Positions 49,137-59,439 of a stretch of 64,000 bases of DNA are shown piece after piece (positions within the stretch are counted from its first letter, which is position 1; every line of letters begins with the position of its first letter). The notes beneath the pieces were generated by a model. It worked only from the letters and a program-made list of their open reading frames with translations. It was not told the DNA's origin and made no database searches. The DNA is from Gautieria morchelliformis. Its lineage: Eukaryota; Basidiomycota; Agaricomycetes; Gomphales; Gomphaceae. The translations under genes and the position numbers were made by a program. The stretch spans positions 124,001 through 188,000 of the forward strand of contig WHVA01000082.1 of NCBI GenBank assembly GCA_015179125.1, in the 5' to 3' direction.

Positions 49137-49979
49137 TGTTGGGTGAATTTATGCTCCTGCACCAAAATCAAGCATAATATACTCGATTTATTGTATGGTG
49201 TTTCAATCTCTTCTCACATTGTTCTTGTAGCATGCATCCACTTCTCTGATTATTTTCGAAATTTTCCAGTCACTCCCTACCTCTCCATTTCATTTTGTTA
49301 TCTCTATTTTCACAAGCGGCTGCACCCAGCGGAGTTTGAAATGACTGCGACGCGTGAGCTATTGGGCGCTAAAGGCCGGGTGCACATATATGCCTTCTGA
49401 GACAGGATAGTACTCCTCTCTCAGTGACAATAAATTCACTACGCCGCACGCACGCACCCTGTCCTGGCTTAGCCTCCTACACACACCCGCATGCCTGCCC
49501 TCCATTACCTCGGATCTCAGCCCACGGTCACTTTTGTAGATAGCAATGACAAGCACTTCTAACCGTGTTACGGGCAATACCCGCAGCCCATTTTAGCCAC
49601 TAACTTACTTCCATGCTACCACAGCTAATTCTCAAGGGGGTTAGTCCGACTTGGGACCCCCCGCCTCAGGGCTTATGTTTCGTCACCATGATAACGGCCA
49701 ATCCCTAGATACACTGCATGTATTATCCTACATGAGCATGGCTCAATGGATAAAAATGGATAAATAAAAATAAAAATAAAAATAAAATAAAAATTTCACT
49801 GAGAGAGGCGAGTAGTATTCTTTATATTTTCATAGCATGTTGACTGAAAATCATGTAGTGAATTTGATTCTAGGTATTGTATTAATATAACAGTGACGAT
49901 AAATTCACTGAGTGAATTTGATTCTAGCTTTCTAAGAGCTCTACCGAACCTTCCCTGCCAATACCCCGAGTTGCTAACA
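49137..49979 (-). repeat. Solo LTR, family A, copy 2, carrying a nested insert
   Basis: The reverse complement of the copy at 16827-17314, running from TGTTGGGTGAAT to GAGTTGCTAACA, with a perfect target duplication GACTC (49132-49136 and 49980-49984). It is 355 bp longer than copy 1 because of the A-tailed insert at 49441-49794. It interrupts LINE 2 just after the RNase H. Confidence 0.92.
49441..49794 (+). mobile_element. A-tailed retroposed insert (possible second SINE)
   Basis: A 354-bp sequence absent from family A copy 1, flanked by TTCACT (49435-49440 and 49795-49800) and ending in a long (AAAAT)n-type tail (about 49750-49794). The target duplication with an A-rich end indicates LINE-driven insertion. 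No clear tRNA promoter boxes are seen, so it may be a SINE of other origin or a retroposed transcript. Confidence 0.7.
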
Positions 49980-50884
49980 GACTCCACATGTGAGCAAGAC
50001 CTACCAATTATATGTCGAGGTGAGCTCCCGGTTAGCAGGGCTGCAGAGCTACAGAGACACCGCACAGAGCTCCAGAGACAAGTGAGCTAGCTCTTCAAAA
50101 CGTCACCCAGGGCCCTCGCGGCACACAAAATAGATCCCACCATGCCGTCGTCAGCCTTCATGAAGCTCTGCAATGGATTGGCGCGCCGCCATAGCTCCTT
50201 GCTAATCCAGCTGAGAACGGGCCACGTCCTGCTCAACAAACATCTGTTCAACATAGGAAAAATAGACTCCCCCACCTGCAAAGCATGCCTCAGCGGCGAC
50301 GAAACTGTGCACCACTACCTGATTCAATGCCCAGTGTACAAGGCACAGAGGCGCATACTTGAATGCAAGCTCAGAAGAGACGCAAGGTCACTATGCACGC
50401 TACTCACCAGACCTAAGGCGATGGTCCCGCTGCTCCAGTATATCAACATGACAGGCAGGCTCAAGGACACCTTCGGGGACGTGACAATGCCGGAGACAGA
50501 AGAGGGACGGAAAGGGCGTGCAACCACCACACAAGCCAGATGAACCCATAACCCCACCTCAACACAGGCACGGACCAGCTCGAAGCCCAGCACCTCGAGC
50601 TCATGCAGAGACTGAAACAGAGAGGGCAGGTAGGATTCACATGTGGACCGAACATTTGTATGCATCGTCTTACATAGGGCAACACCCCAAAAGACAAAAT
50701 GGATTACAAAAAAAAAAAAAAAAAAAATTATCCAAATCTTAATCACTATGAATCTAAAAATAGAATATCAAGACTAAGCGAGAAATAGACCTTATCACCG
50801 TACAGGGAGCACAGCTCCCTTACAGCATGCGTGATCAGACAATTACACAGGGAGCAGTCTCACCCATCAATGAGCTCCCATGGT

Positions 50885-51545
50885 GCCCAACAGATGACCC
50901 TTTTGTCAGCAAAGGCTCTCCTTTGGAGATCTTCACCAACAGCATAGTGAGGCCCCGAAGGGCAAAGTAGTTAAGATGAGAGGTGAAGACTCATGAGTGA
51001 AGTCCCAGTCCTTTCTAAGAGGTAGCCATCTAGAAGGGGAGGTTCAGGACGATGATCATGATTTGGCAAGATAGTGCACAGGGTAGACATATGATAATTG
51101 AACTAGGGAATATACATGTGAATGCAAACTACTTATACTGAAGAGATGGAACATATAAGTGAATGGGGGAGGCCATGATGGGTCAGGACCATACAGGAGG
51201 TGCAGAGCTGAGAGCTGAAATATATAATAGACAAGACACACATACAATAGAAACAACTGCTGATATGAACACGAAACAATGGAGAGCTGAGCTAGCAAAG
51301 ACTGTGTCATGATCCATTTATCATGGCTTCCCTTCTCTGTGGTAGCAGGTTCAGTTACTGTGACAGACACACTGATATTATAAGGGCAACTAGGCAGATG
51401 CTCTACACTCAAGTGCCCCACTGGCGAAGGGGGATCCAAAGAGAAAACTCCAAGGAACTCCTTCGCCACCTAGCTACAACTATGAGTAAGCTGCAGGCAT
51501 GGTAGCCCAATCACCGAATGCCTGAGTTACATAAGCAATCACGCT
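50885..51545 (+). repeat. Family C LTR fragment
   Basis: Matches the interior of the complete family C LTR (for example CAACAGCA, TATGATAATTGAACT and GAATATACATG blocks in the same order) but lacks both ends. Many CG pairs of the complete copy are TG or CA here. The bases 50728-50884 before it hold no recognised feature. Confidence 0.6.
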
Positions 51546-52359
51546 AGCAATAACAGGGCTGGAGAGATAAGAAAGGAATGATGTTGGAAGGGGTCAGAAC
51601 AGGAAGGGAAATAAACGGAACACAAGATAGAACGATGCCAAAGGCTAGGAGAGGCTTGGGGGCCCTCAATCACATGTTGCGATAAAGTGCATGCTGTGGT
51701 AATGTGCAAGTCACGATAATGCATCGCAATAATCCACACCAGCGATAATCCACATCTTGATAACACATCACAATAATCCACATCATGATAAAGCATTGTG
51801 TGATTGGATTTCCCCTGACAGATATACATGGGCTCTTTTTTTTTTTTGTTCTTTGGCTCATCTGTAGGAGCCACTCACCATCTTACCACCACTTTGGGAC
51901 TATGCTTGGCTTTCACAATGTTTGCAACATTGTCTGGATCAAGGAGTACTGCACTCTTCTTCAAAACATGACCGGTCTGACTTGTAACCAGTGGGAGCAG
52001 CTGGATCTCATCATCACTGTCTTCAATCCAGTGCATGGCAGTGAGTCCGACAGCATGAGTAGATGTACACCCAGGCCTGCCTATTTTAAACTCAATTCTA
52101 TGCATTACAGTGCTGGTTACATGTATAGACCTTAGTGAGTGTCCTGCATCGTGGAAAATGAAAGATAAAATGCCAATTCACCTCACATATCCAAGCCATC
52201 ATAGGCACCGATAACCCCAGCTCTGGGGATTGGCTCAAGCTCATCACACCCAGGACTTGACCCTGGATGCTGGCTCCTCAGGGGCTTTGGCCCAGCAGGG
52301 TTGGACTATTTGGGGGTTGGCTGGGGGCCTGTCATGGCTATAGCCGGGCAATGTCGATC
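51546..52359. other. Repeat-like stretch with irregular AT-rich minisatellite
   Basis: Bases about 51680-51800 contain a degenerate short repeat around ATAATCCACA. A T-run lies at 51837-51848. A protein-like minus-strand fragment occurs near 52100-51875 but has no recognised family. No gene is supported. Confidence 0.35.
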
Positions 52360-52371
52360 ACTAGCTAGATC

Positions 52372-52799
52372 AGGGCAGGTTAGCGCAGGTGGATCTAACC
52401 CAGACCAATTGCCCGTTCGGGATAACACAAAGGGAGAGCCTCAGGTTCAAACCACCCCCACCCCATCTGTAGCAGTAATTACTATAGTGGTCCACCTCAC
52501 TGATAGGTGTTGATAAGTGTTAGGATTACAAGGCTCCTAGACTTCCATCTGGCGTATAAGACCTATTGAAACTGATCGGTACTGATATGTATCTAAGGTG
52601 ATTAGGCATTGTAAACAAACAGGAAGTATCCTATGTTGGTGCCAGCATACTCTGGCTTACTTTAGTAACTATGATACCCTAACATGTAAAATGCCTTGAT
52701 TACTCTATTCCACATTCTGGGTGGAGACTGCCTATATAGGGCCTTGCCCCAAGGTGGCAGTATAATAAATGGAATTACAAAAAAAAAAAAAAGAAAAAA
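52372..52799 (+). mobile_element. tRNA-derived SINE with poly(A) tail
   Basis: A 428-bp element with a perfect 12-bp target duplication ACTAGCTAGATC (52360-52371 and 52800-52811). The head is tRNA-like: A box TAGCGCAGGTGG at 52381-52392, ten bases in, with a GGTTAG..CTAACC D-arm-like stem, and B box GGTTCAAACC at 52444-52453. The spacing fits a tRNA with a long variable arm. The tail (ATAGGGC..GCCCCAA..AATGGAATTAC then A's) resembles the LINE 2 end (ATAGGGC..CCCCAA..AATGGATTAC then A's), suggesting that LINE 2-like machinery moved it. It is non-coding and transcribed by RNA polymerase III when active. Confidence 0.88.
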
Positions 52800-52811
52800 A
52801 CTAGCTAGATC

Positions 52812-53785
52812 CTGTGACATTCCACAGATAGGTAAGGTTGCCCTTGCCAATATCACACTAGACACTGAGGTAAGGGAATCCAAGGAGACAAGGAGACAAG
52901 TAAGCCAGTAACTACAACAGTGGTGCACCTGAGGTAAGGGGATCCAAAGAGAACAAGGTGAGGATCCCCTTACCTCAGCAACTAACTATATAGCTGCTGG
53001 GAGAACCTGCCTACCAGTCACGGACATGAGTGAGGGAGTATGGAACTTAGAAGAAGGGGAATGGAGAGATGGAGGAGGACAGAGTAGGTGAACGGGGATA
53101 AAAGAAACAATCAGGTTGTCCCCTGACAGTCTCAGCAAATATACAATATGCAAGGAGATAGAATGCAATCTATTTCTGTTAGGGCTCGGAATGAATCTAT
53201 TCTTGTCTCTGGCATGTGCCAAGGCTGCATTGTGCACTACTATATCTGGCCTAGACTCCATGCCAGACACAGCAAAGTTGATCAAGGTGATGGATTAGCT
53301 AACCACTAATTAAAATGGGGTGCTTCATGTGGAATAACCCCTTAAGGTCTGGGGAAAACCCCTGGGCAGGCTATCAGATGGTTATTACATGTATAACATT
53401 TATAATGGTGCATATGAGTGGCCAATCAAATGCAGGAATGTTCTCAAAATATGAAGTCCAACCACAATGGTAGTAGGAGATGTAACATATTGGTGTGTCA
53501 ATGAATGTTTCCCCTGGCAAAATCATGTGGCCTCTCTGCATTGTGTCCATGATCCACCATGCTCAAACCGGCTGAAATCAAGCTTTGTGGACCCTTTTGT
53601 GATTACAGCGGTGTTTGCCGGCCGCCAGAGACCTACTTGTGACCAGGGTGGTATCCAGAATAAAAGCTCTGAGGGTGAGTTTAGTAACCAGCCATTTTCG
53701 AGCCGTGAGTCATTTCGAAACCCAGGTCCTGTAGCTGTGCAAAGGATATAAGCAGATTTCATGTTCCAACAAATCAAGGTAACTG
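52812..53785. other. Intergenic stretch with a 17-bp perfect inverted repeat
   Basis: CTGAGGTAAGGGGATCC at 52929-52945 is repeated inverted at 52962-52978 with a 16-base loop, and a third, imperfect direct copy lies at about 52865. No gene is recognised. The right end is the 3' flank of the NLR gene. Confidence 0.5.
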
Positions 53786-56700
53786 TTACTGACTAGGTGC
53801 TTGACCTGGGAATTGTGCTGAAATGAACTCCCCGGTGTCTGCATTCCACACACGGATTGTGTTGTCCAAAGACCCAGACACGATGCGCTTGCCGTCGTGG
53901 GAGAACGCCACAGACCAGACGCAGTCGGTGTGGCCTTCAAATGGTGCTAAAATGACCTCCCCGGTGTCTGCATTCCACACACAAATCGTCTTATCAAAAG
54001 ACCCGGAGAGGATGCGCTTGCTGTCGTGCGAGAACGCCACAGACGAGACGCAGTCGGTGTGGCCTTCGAATGGTGCTAAAATGACCTCCCCGGTGTCTGC
54101 ATTCCACACACGAATCGTCTTGTCTTCAGACCCGGAGACGATGCGCTTGCTGTCGTGCGAGAACGCCACAGACCAGACGCAGTCGGTGTGGCCTTCGAAT
54201 GGTGCTAAAATGACCTCCCCAGTGTCTGCATTCCACACACAAATCGTCTTGTCTTCAGACCCGGAGACGATGCGCTTGCCGTCGTGTGAGAACGCCACCG
54301 ACGTGACCCAGTCGGTGTGGCCTGCGAATGGTGCTGAAATAACCTTCCCGGTGCCTGCATTCCACAGACGGATCGTACTGTCGTAAGACCCGGAGACGAT
54401 GCGCTTGCCGTCGTGTGAGAATGCCACCGACATGACGGGGTGAGTGTGGCCTTCAAATGGTGCTGAAATGAGGTTCCCGGTGTCTGCATTCCACACACGG
54501 ATCGTCTTGTCAGTAGACCCGGAGACGATGCGCTTGCCGTCGTGCGAGAACGCCACCGACATGACGGGGTGAGTGTGGCCTTCAAATGGTGCTGAAATGA
54601 GGTTCCCGGTGTCTGCATTCCACACACAAATCGTCTTGTCTTCAGACCCGGAGACGAGGCGCTTGCCGTCGTCTGAGAACGCCACCGACATGACCCGGTC
54701 GGTGTGGCCTTCGAATGGTGCTGAAACAACCTCCCCGGTGTCTGCATTCCACACACGGATCGTACTGTCATGAGACCCGGAGACGATGCGCTTGCCGTCG
54801 TGCGAGAACGCCACCGACGTGACGAGGTAGGTATGGCCTTCGAATGGTGCTGAAATTACCTCCCCGGTGTCTGCATTCCACACACGGATCGTGTTGTCAT
54901 AAGACCCAGAGACGATGCGCTTGCTGTCGTGCGAGAACGCCACCGACGTGACGGGGTGGGTGTGGCCTTCGAATGGTGCTGAAATGACCTCCCCGGTGTC
55001 CGCATTCCACACACGGATCGTGTTGTCATAAGACCCAGAGACGATGCGCTTGCTGTCGTGCGAGAACGCCACCGACGTGACGGGGTGGGTGTGGCCTTCG
55101 AATGGTGCTGAAATGACCTCCCCGGTGTCCGCATTCCACACACGAATCGTACTGTCATGAGACCCGGAGACGATGCGCTTGCCGTCGTGCGAGAACGCCA
55201 CAGACGAGACCCACGCGGTGTGGCCTTCGAATGGTGCTGAAATTACCTCCCCGGTGCCTGCACTCCACACACGGATCGTCTTGTCATAAGACCCAGAGAC
55301 GATGCGCTTGCCGTCGTGCGAGAACGCCACCGATGTGACGCAGTGGGTGTGACCTTCTGGTGCTGAGATTACCTCCCCAGTGTCTGCATTCCACACACGA
55401 ATCGTCTTGTCTTCAGACCCGGAGACGATGCGCTTGCTGTCGTGCGAGAACGCCACAGACCAGACGCAGTCGGTGTGGACTTCGAATGGTGCTAAAATGA
55501 CCTCCCCAGTGTCTGCATTCCACACACAAATCGTACCGTCATGCGACCCGGAGACGATGCGCTTGCCGTCGTGCGAGAACGCCACAGACGAGACCCACGC
55601 GGTGTGGCCTTCGAATGGTGCTGAAATTACCTCCCCGGTGTCTGCATTCCACACACGGATCGTCGTGTCCAAAGACCCGGAGACGATGCGCTTGCCGTCC
55701 TGCGAGAACGCCACCGACATGACGGCCTCGGTGTGGCCTACCAGAACGGTTTGAATAGGTGGCCACGTCGTCGCTTTCCCGGTCTCGACGCGGAGTAGTC
55801 GTGGAAATCGTGGGAGGTAAATCTCGCATAGCTGCGACCTTTCAGGTGCAAACGGGAGTGCCGACAAATAGAGATGGGGCGCACTCTGAGATATTACACT
55901 CCCAAACGCAGCTACAAAATTGCGGGTATCCATTACGAATGCTGTAATGTCATTATCCTGAAGTTCATTAGACTCACGTTGGAGCACGTAACAACTTGGA
56001 CACTCACCTGACTCCAGTCCATTATTGACGACAGCGCTGCTGATGCATCAGGTACGTTCTTGGTTAAACTCAAAACTTCAAGCCAGTAGAGTAGTTTAGT
56101 CTCGAAGAACTCCTTGACCTTTGCACCTATACCCGGCGTAAAGGTGGTGGCGCGAACATGGTCCGCCCAAAAACGGCAAGCGTAGGAAAGCTGTAGGGAT
56201 ATATACTTCTCTGTCCGTGTCTCCAAGTCTACGACATCATCGTTGCGCAGATGTGAAGTTTCAAGCTGACAAATGTTAAAACAAAGTTCCTCCATCATCA
56301 CGCGCAAGGATGAGAGTGCAAGGCCGTCATGGTGTAATGATGTGTCAATGTAGTATGGTCCACTCCGGTCGCGATCTGTCAAGAAGTCACGAAAAGAAGT
56401 GTGAAGCAGGCTGATTGGGTCAGATTCTTGAGTGGGAAGGCTCAACAGAGCGCCCATGGGTTTAACTATATCATGAACCTCGGTACCCGACTCATCTTCA
56501 TTGCACAGCTTCTGCAGGGCAGACATCGACAGCGGTTGTCTGGCCGCCAGCATGCAGCCCATCACCAAGCGAAAGCGACATTTGACATCGTCCGTCAAGT
56601 CATTGCCATCCCCGAATATCTGCGTGATGATACCGAGATACAGGTTATCCATCCCACGGAGGTTCTTGACTAAAACCTCCTCCAGTTGCTTAACAGGATT

Positions 56701-59020
56701 ATGACCACGCTTCCCATCTCCTTTGACAAATCGACAAGCCGTGGACGCCCATTGAAAGTGACCTTCAGATTTCTCAACTAATAATCGACACCAGCCATTG
56801 TTGGGCCATTTGCGCTCGAGGGTCGTAATATTTCCTAGTTTATCTTTCACAAAGCGGGCGACGGCATCAGCAGGGTTCGGATCAATATCCTTTAAGGACC
56901 TGGAAAGGACGTGCGTCTTCCCCAGAAGGGCGTCCAGGATGTCATCTTCGGCGCGGGAAGTGATAAGGAGATGGAAATTAGACGGCAGTTGTGCTGCATC
57001 CTTGCCCAGCACAGACAAGAGAGCCTGGCGAGATTCCATATCTCCGCTCTCATCCAAGGCATCAATAACGATCACGCTCGGTCCAACGGCCGTTAGGTCC
57101 TTGGAGGGGTCCAGAATGAACTTTTGGAACTGCTCACGAGGTACACGTGTGGTCCGAAGTGCTTTCTGCTCCCCGACGACTTTCAGCAACGATGCTTTTC
57201 GTTCTGGATCCAGATCGGCCAGATCATGAGCAATTGTGCTAAAGAGATTGTCGGGGGATCGCTGTGCCTGAAGAGCGCGGTCAAAAAAGTACGACGACCC
57301 GAGACGTTTGATGCTACTAAGTCGTTTAGCGACCTCGTGGGCGATGGCAGACTTGCCGGCACCCGCAACATCATTCAAGAAAAATATGCGTGGCGTATCC
57401 TCGCTATCCTGGTTGACCCAATCCCAGATCTCCGCAATCACTGTTTCCCGAGTATCCCGAAGACATCCTTTTTCAGGATTGAACTTAGCACCGTCTGCGT
57501 AGGGCATGTCAACCAGCAGAGCTGCCCCAGCTGATTGCAAGGTGTGTTAGGCTCGGGAAAGGCCTCAAACCAGAAAACTCACAAATGTCCCCGACGACAT
57601 CCAGAACACGTAATACAGTGATTTCAGTATGAATCACGGCATGTTGTTGTAACTCCCACTTGAGCCTGTTGAAAGATTCCTGGTATTGTTTGACCTTGCT
57701 GTCGACATCCGACACTAGATTTTTTGCGGTTCTTTTCCCTGAACAAAGATCATCAGCTATGGCCACCTGACAGTTGGGTCCAACATACAGAAATCCTTGT
57801 TTTTGGCGTAGGCGCGGATAAAGTAGCTACACTCTAACGTCTGTTGCGTCAAGGATAGGATAATTGACTTGTGCGATTGGATTTTCTTCAACGGCTCTGC
57901 CTGATTGACGAATGCATAGGTGTCGCCAATAATTTTCGCCAGGCCATGGATGCTATCGTCCCGGTCCATCTGATCAATTATCGTCTAAAACCCCAGGTGT
58001 CAGCTATCTCTCCGGTTAGTGTATGTCATAGACGTACCTTGTGAGCAAGGGACAGGATGGACCATGCCATTTTCGCATAAGGGTGGACCTAGAACCAAGC
58101 ACACCGTGTCAATGAGATGACCTGGGGAGAAGACCAATCTACCATACCTCTGAAGCCTTATCCACAATATCGGTAAACAGCCTGATATTGTTCATGAGGG
58201 GAACCCAAGTTGCCGATATTGTATTGAATGTATTGATGGTGGAAGTGGCGACATCGGCCCCAGCCCCTGCATCAACAATTAGGGACGGTGCGGAGAACAT
58301 TTCATCGACCACTTTCGTTCCGCTGGCTGCTTCGTTCAACTGGGCCTCCAGCGCCTCGTCGGACGTCGCGAAAGACGTGAGGGTGAAATATAGGACAGTT
58401 AGAACCTCATGCAGCTTGCCTGCCTTATCTGATTTTCGCAGTTTGCGAGCAACGGCTGCTGTGTTTGATGATTACACGTGCATTCGGTCGATGAGCGAAA
58501 AGGACTGACCTCCAGTTGCTCCTTCTGCAAGTAGCAAATCAATCCTTTCCTTCGCACCGCCTATGTAGTCATCACGTGCGAAGGTACGATGCCGATATAC
58601 TTCAATTTCCAACACAGAAGACTCATTCAAGTGGAAGCTGTGTATGGGTTTAAAAGCACATTGAGACAATAACACTGGATTTAAACGCACAAATAGAATG
58701 GCTCATTCCACGACGCAGTATTGCCTCTCGCAGCTAACGCAGTCTTCTGGATGTCCTTATCGACGAAGAGTTTCACAAAGCAGTGACTAGGACGTTTGCC
58801 GAACAGTGTGGTATTGGGAAGATGTTTGCATTTCAAGTCTGTTGTCGATCTCCAAGGGTCAGTATACGGTACGGTAGCAGCGCCAACGAAAGAGTCTTTC
58901 CTGAAACTTTGATTGCAGTAGGAATACTTCGGGGTGGAGAGTTAACTGTCGGCTCACTATAGAGAAGTGATCATGGACTTACGCTACTGTGCCTTTAACG
59001 TTGCCCTTAACGTTGTTCAT
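53786..59020 (-). CDS. NLR receptor: C2 - helical - NACHT - 15 x WD40, nine exons, 1594 aa
   Basis: Minus-strand exons 59020-58983, 58900-58691, 58637-58510, 58458-58148, 58088-58038, 57984-57789, 57738-57583, 57530-56008 and 55957-53786 give 1595 codons; all eight introns (50-82 bp) are GT..AG and every junction is in frame. Residues 1-125 look like a C2 domain (CFVKLFVDKDIQKTA, YRHRTFARDDYIGG). Residues about 126-363 form a helical region usual in agaricomycete NLRs. The NACHT NTPase follows: Walker A LNDVAGAGKSA near 415-425 (first Gly replaced by Asp) and Walker B VIVIDALDES near 516-525. Residues about 946-1590 are 15 WD40 repeats of 43 aa, almost identical. By analogy with Podospora het-d/het-e and related STAND proteins it should be a cytosolic sensor that oligomerises on ligand binding and triggers incompatibility or defence; the ligand and downstream partner are unknown. 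The gene looks intact. Confidence 0.93.
53790..55735 (-). repeat. Coding minisatellite: 15 WD40 units of 129 bp
   Basis: The array lies wholly in the last NLR exon. Units share SVAFSHDGKRIVSGS and TIRVWNADTGEVISAPFE. One unit is 126 bp (one Phe codon missing before EGHT, near 55355). Two neighbouring units (about 54845-55100) encode the same 43 residues and appear identical or nearly so in DNA. Differences gather at the two residues after GHT, one residue two places on, and the two residues around the Asp of SGSxDxT. Confidence 0.93.
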
Positions 59021-59439
59021 TGTTCGCAGTCTTCGAGGTGGGTGGTAGGACGAGAGAGGCGCCGCGTGCCACTGCGTACTTCGGACCTGTCATCATGGCG
59101 CTGAAGCTGCTCCCACGAGTTCCCGGCGTCAAGCACTAGCAGTGACGTCCGAGTCTATGTGGCTCTGTAAACTCCTTTAGGCGCCTCTGGGAAAGAAAAG
59201 GTAAAACGACGCATCAGTGTTTTCTGAATACGCTGTAAGATAATCATAACAAAAAACGCGAACCCATTATTTTCAGGGTTTCACGTGGTGACAGTACTTT
59301 AGGGCCTGCAGCGGGTCACGTGCCTCCCGCTTTTGGGTTGATTCGCGCCCGCCACCCATGGCTACTTAGCGCGCTATAAGGCAGATTACTTTGATCGTAG
59401 CCTTCTTGAACCCGAACTACGACTCGTTTTCCACTTGTC
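59021..59439. other. NLR promoter region
   Basis: The region upstream of the minus-strand NLR gene, GC-rich near the start codon. No TATA box at a convincing place on the minus strand and no gene are seen. Confidence 0.35.

Larger units (their letters stand above)
47872..50545 (+). pseudogene. LINE 2 reverse transcriptase C-terminal part, RNase H and zinc finger
   Basis: The frame resumes after the family C LTR with DLQEAFDKLADSM and runs through thumb-like sequence, with one TGA at 48166, to an RNase H with the conserved D (YTDGSA), E (EAELLGAAMG), D (GVDNLATI) and D (NEQADKEA) residues. The final zinc-finger part lies beyond the family A solo LTR. RNase H of this type removes the RNA strand during LINE copying. 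Confidence 0.85.
46196..50727 (+). mobile_element. Tad-like LINE 2, 5'-truncated, with two LTR insertions
   Basis: Starts inside the reverse transcriptase (TTTDTLHYTVLKAKD), which corresponds to the same region of LINE 1, and ends in a poly(A) run at about 50708-50727. Parts: reverse transcriptase (LDIKGAF, FVDD near 46560; continued after the family C LTR at 47872), RNase H (YTDGSAVDGG, VPGHARVRGNEQADKEA; about 48725-49130), and after the family A LTR (49137-49979) a C-terminal zinc-finger region (CKACLSGDETVHHYLIQCP, near 50275-50335). A stop lies at 48166. The 5' truncation is usual for LINEs. Possible target duplication TTATCCAA(N)T at 45948 and 50728. Confidence 0.88.

Noticed and set aside
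52372-52470. Possible functional tRNA gene
   Set aside because: A and B boxes are present but no acceptor stem or anticodon arm folds properly, and the sequence continues into a 428-bp A-tailed element with target duplication. It is a SINE head.
53790-55735. Regular 129-bp repeats and long plus-strand frames opposite the WD40 exon
   Set aside because: The regularity comes from the WD40 codons on the minus strand. The plus-strand frames are antisense shadows, and there are no CRISPR-like spacers.
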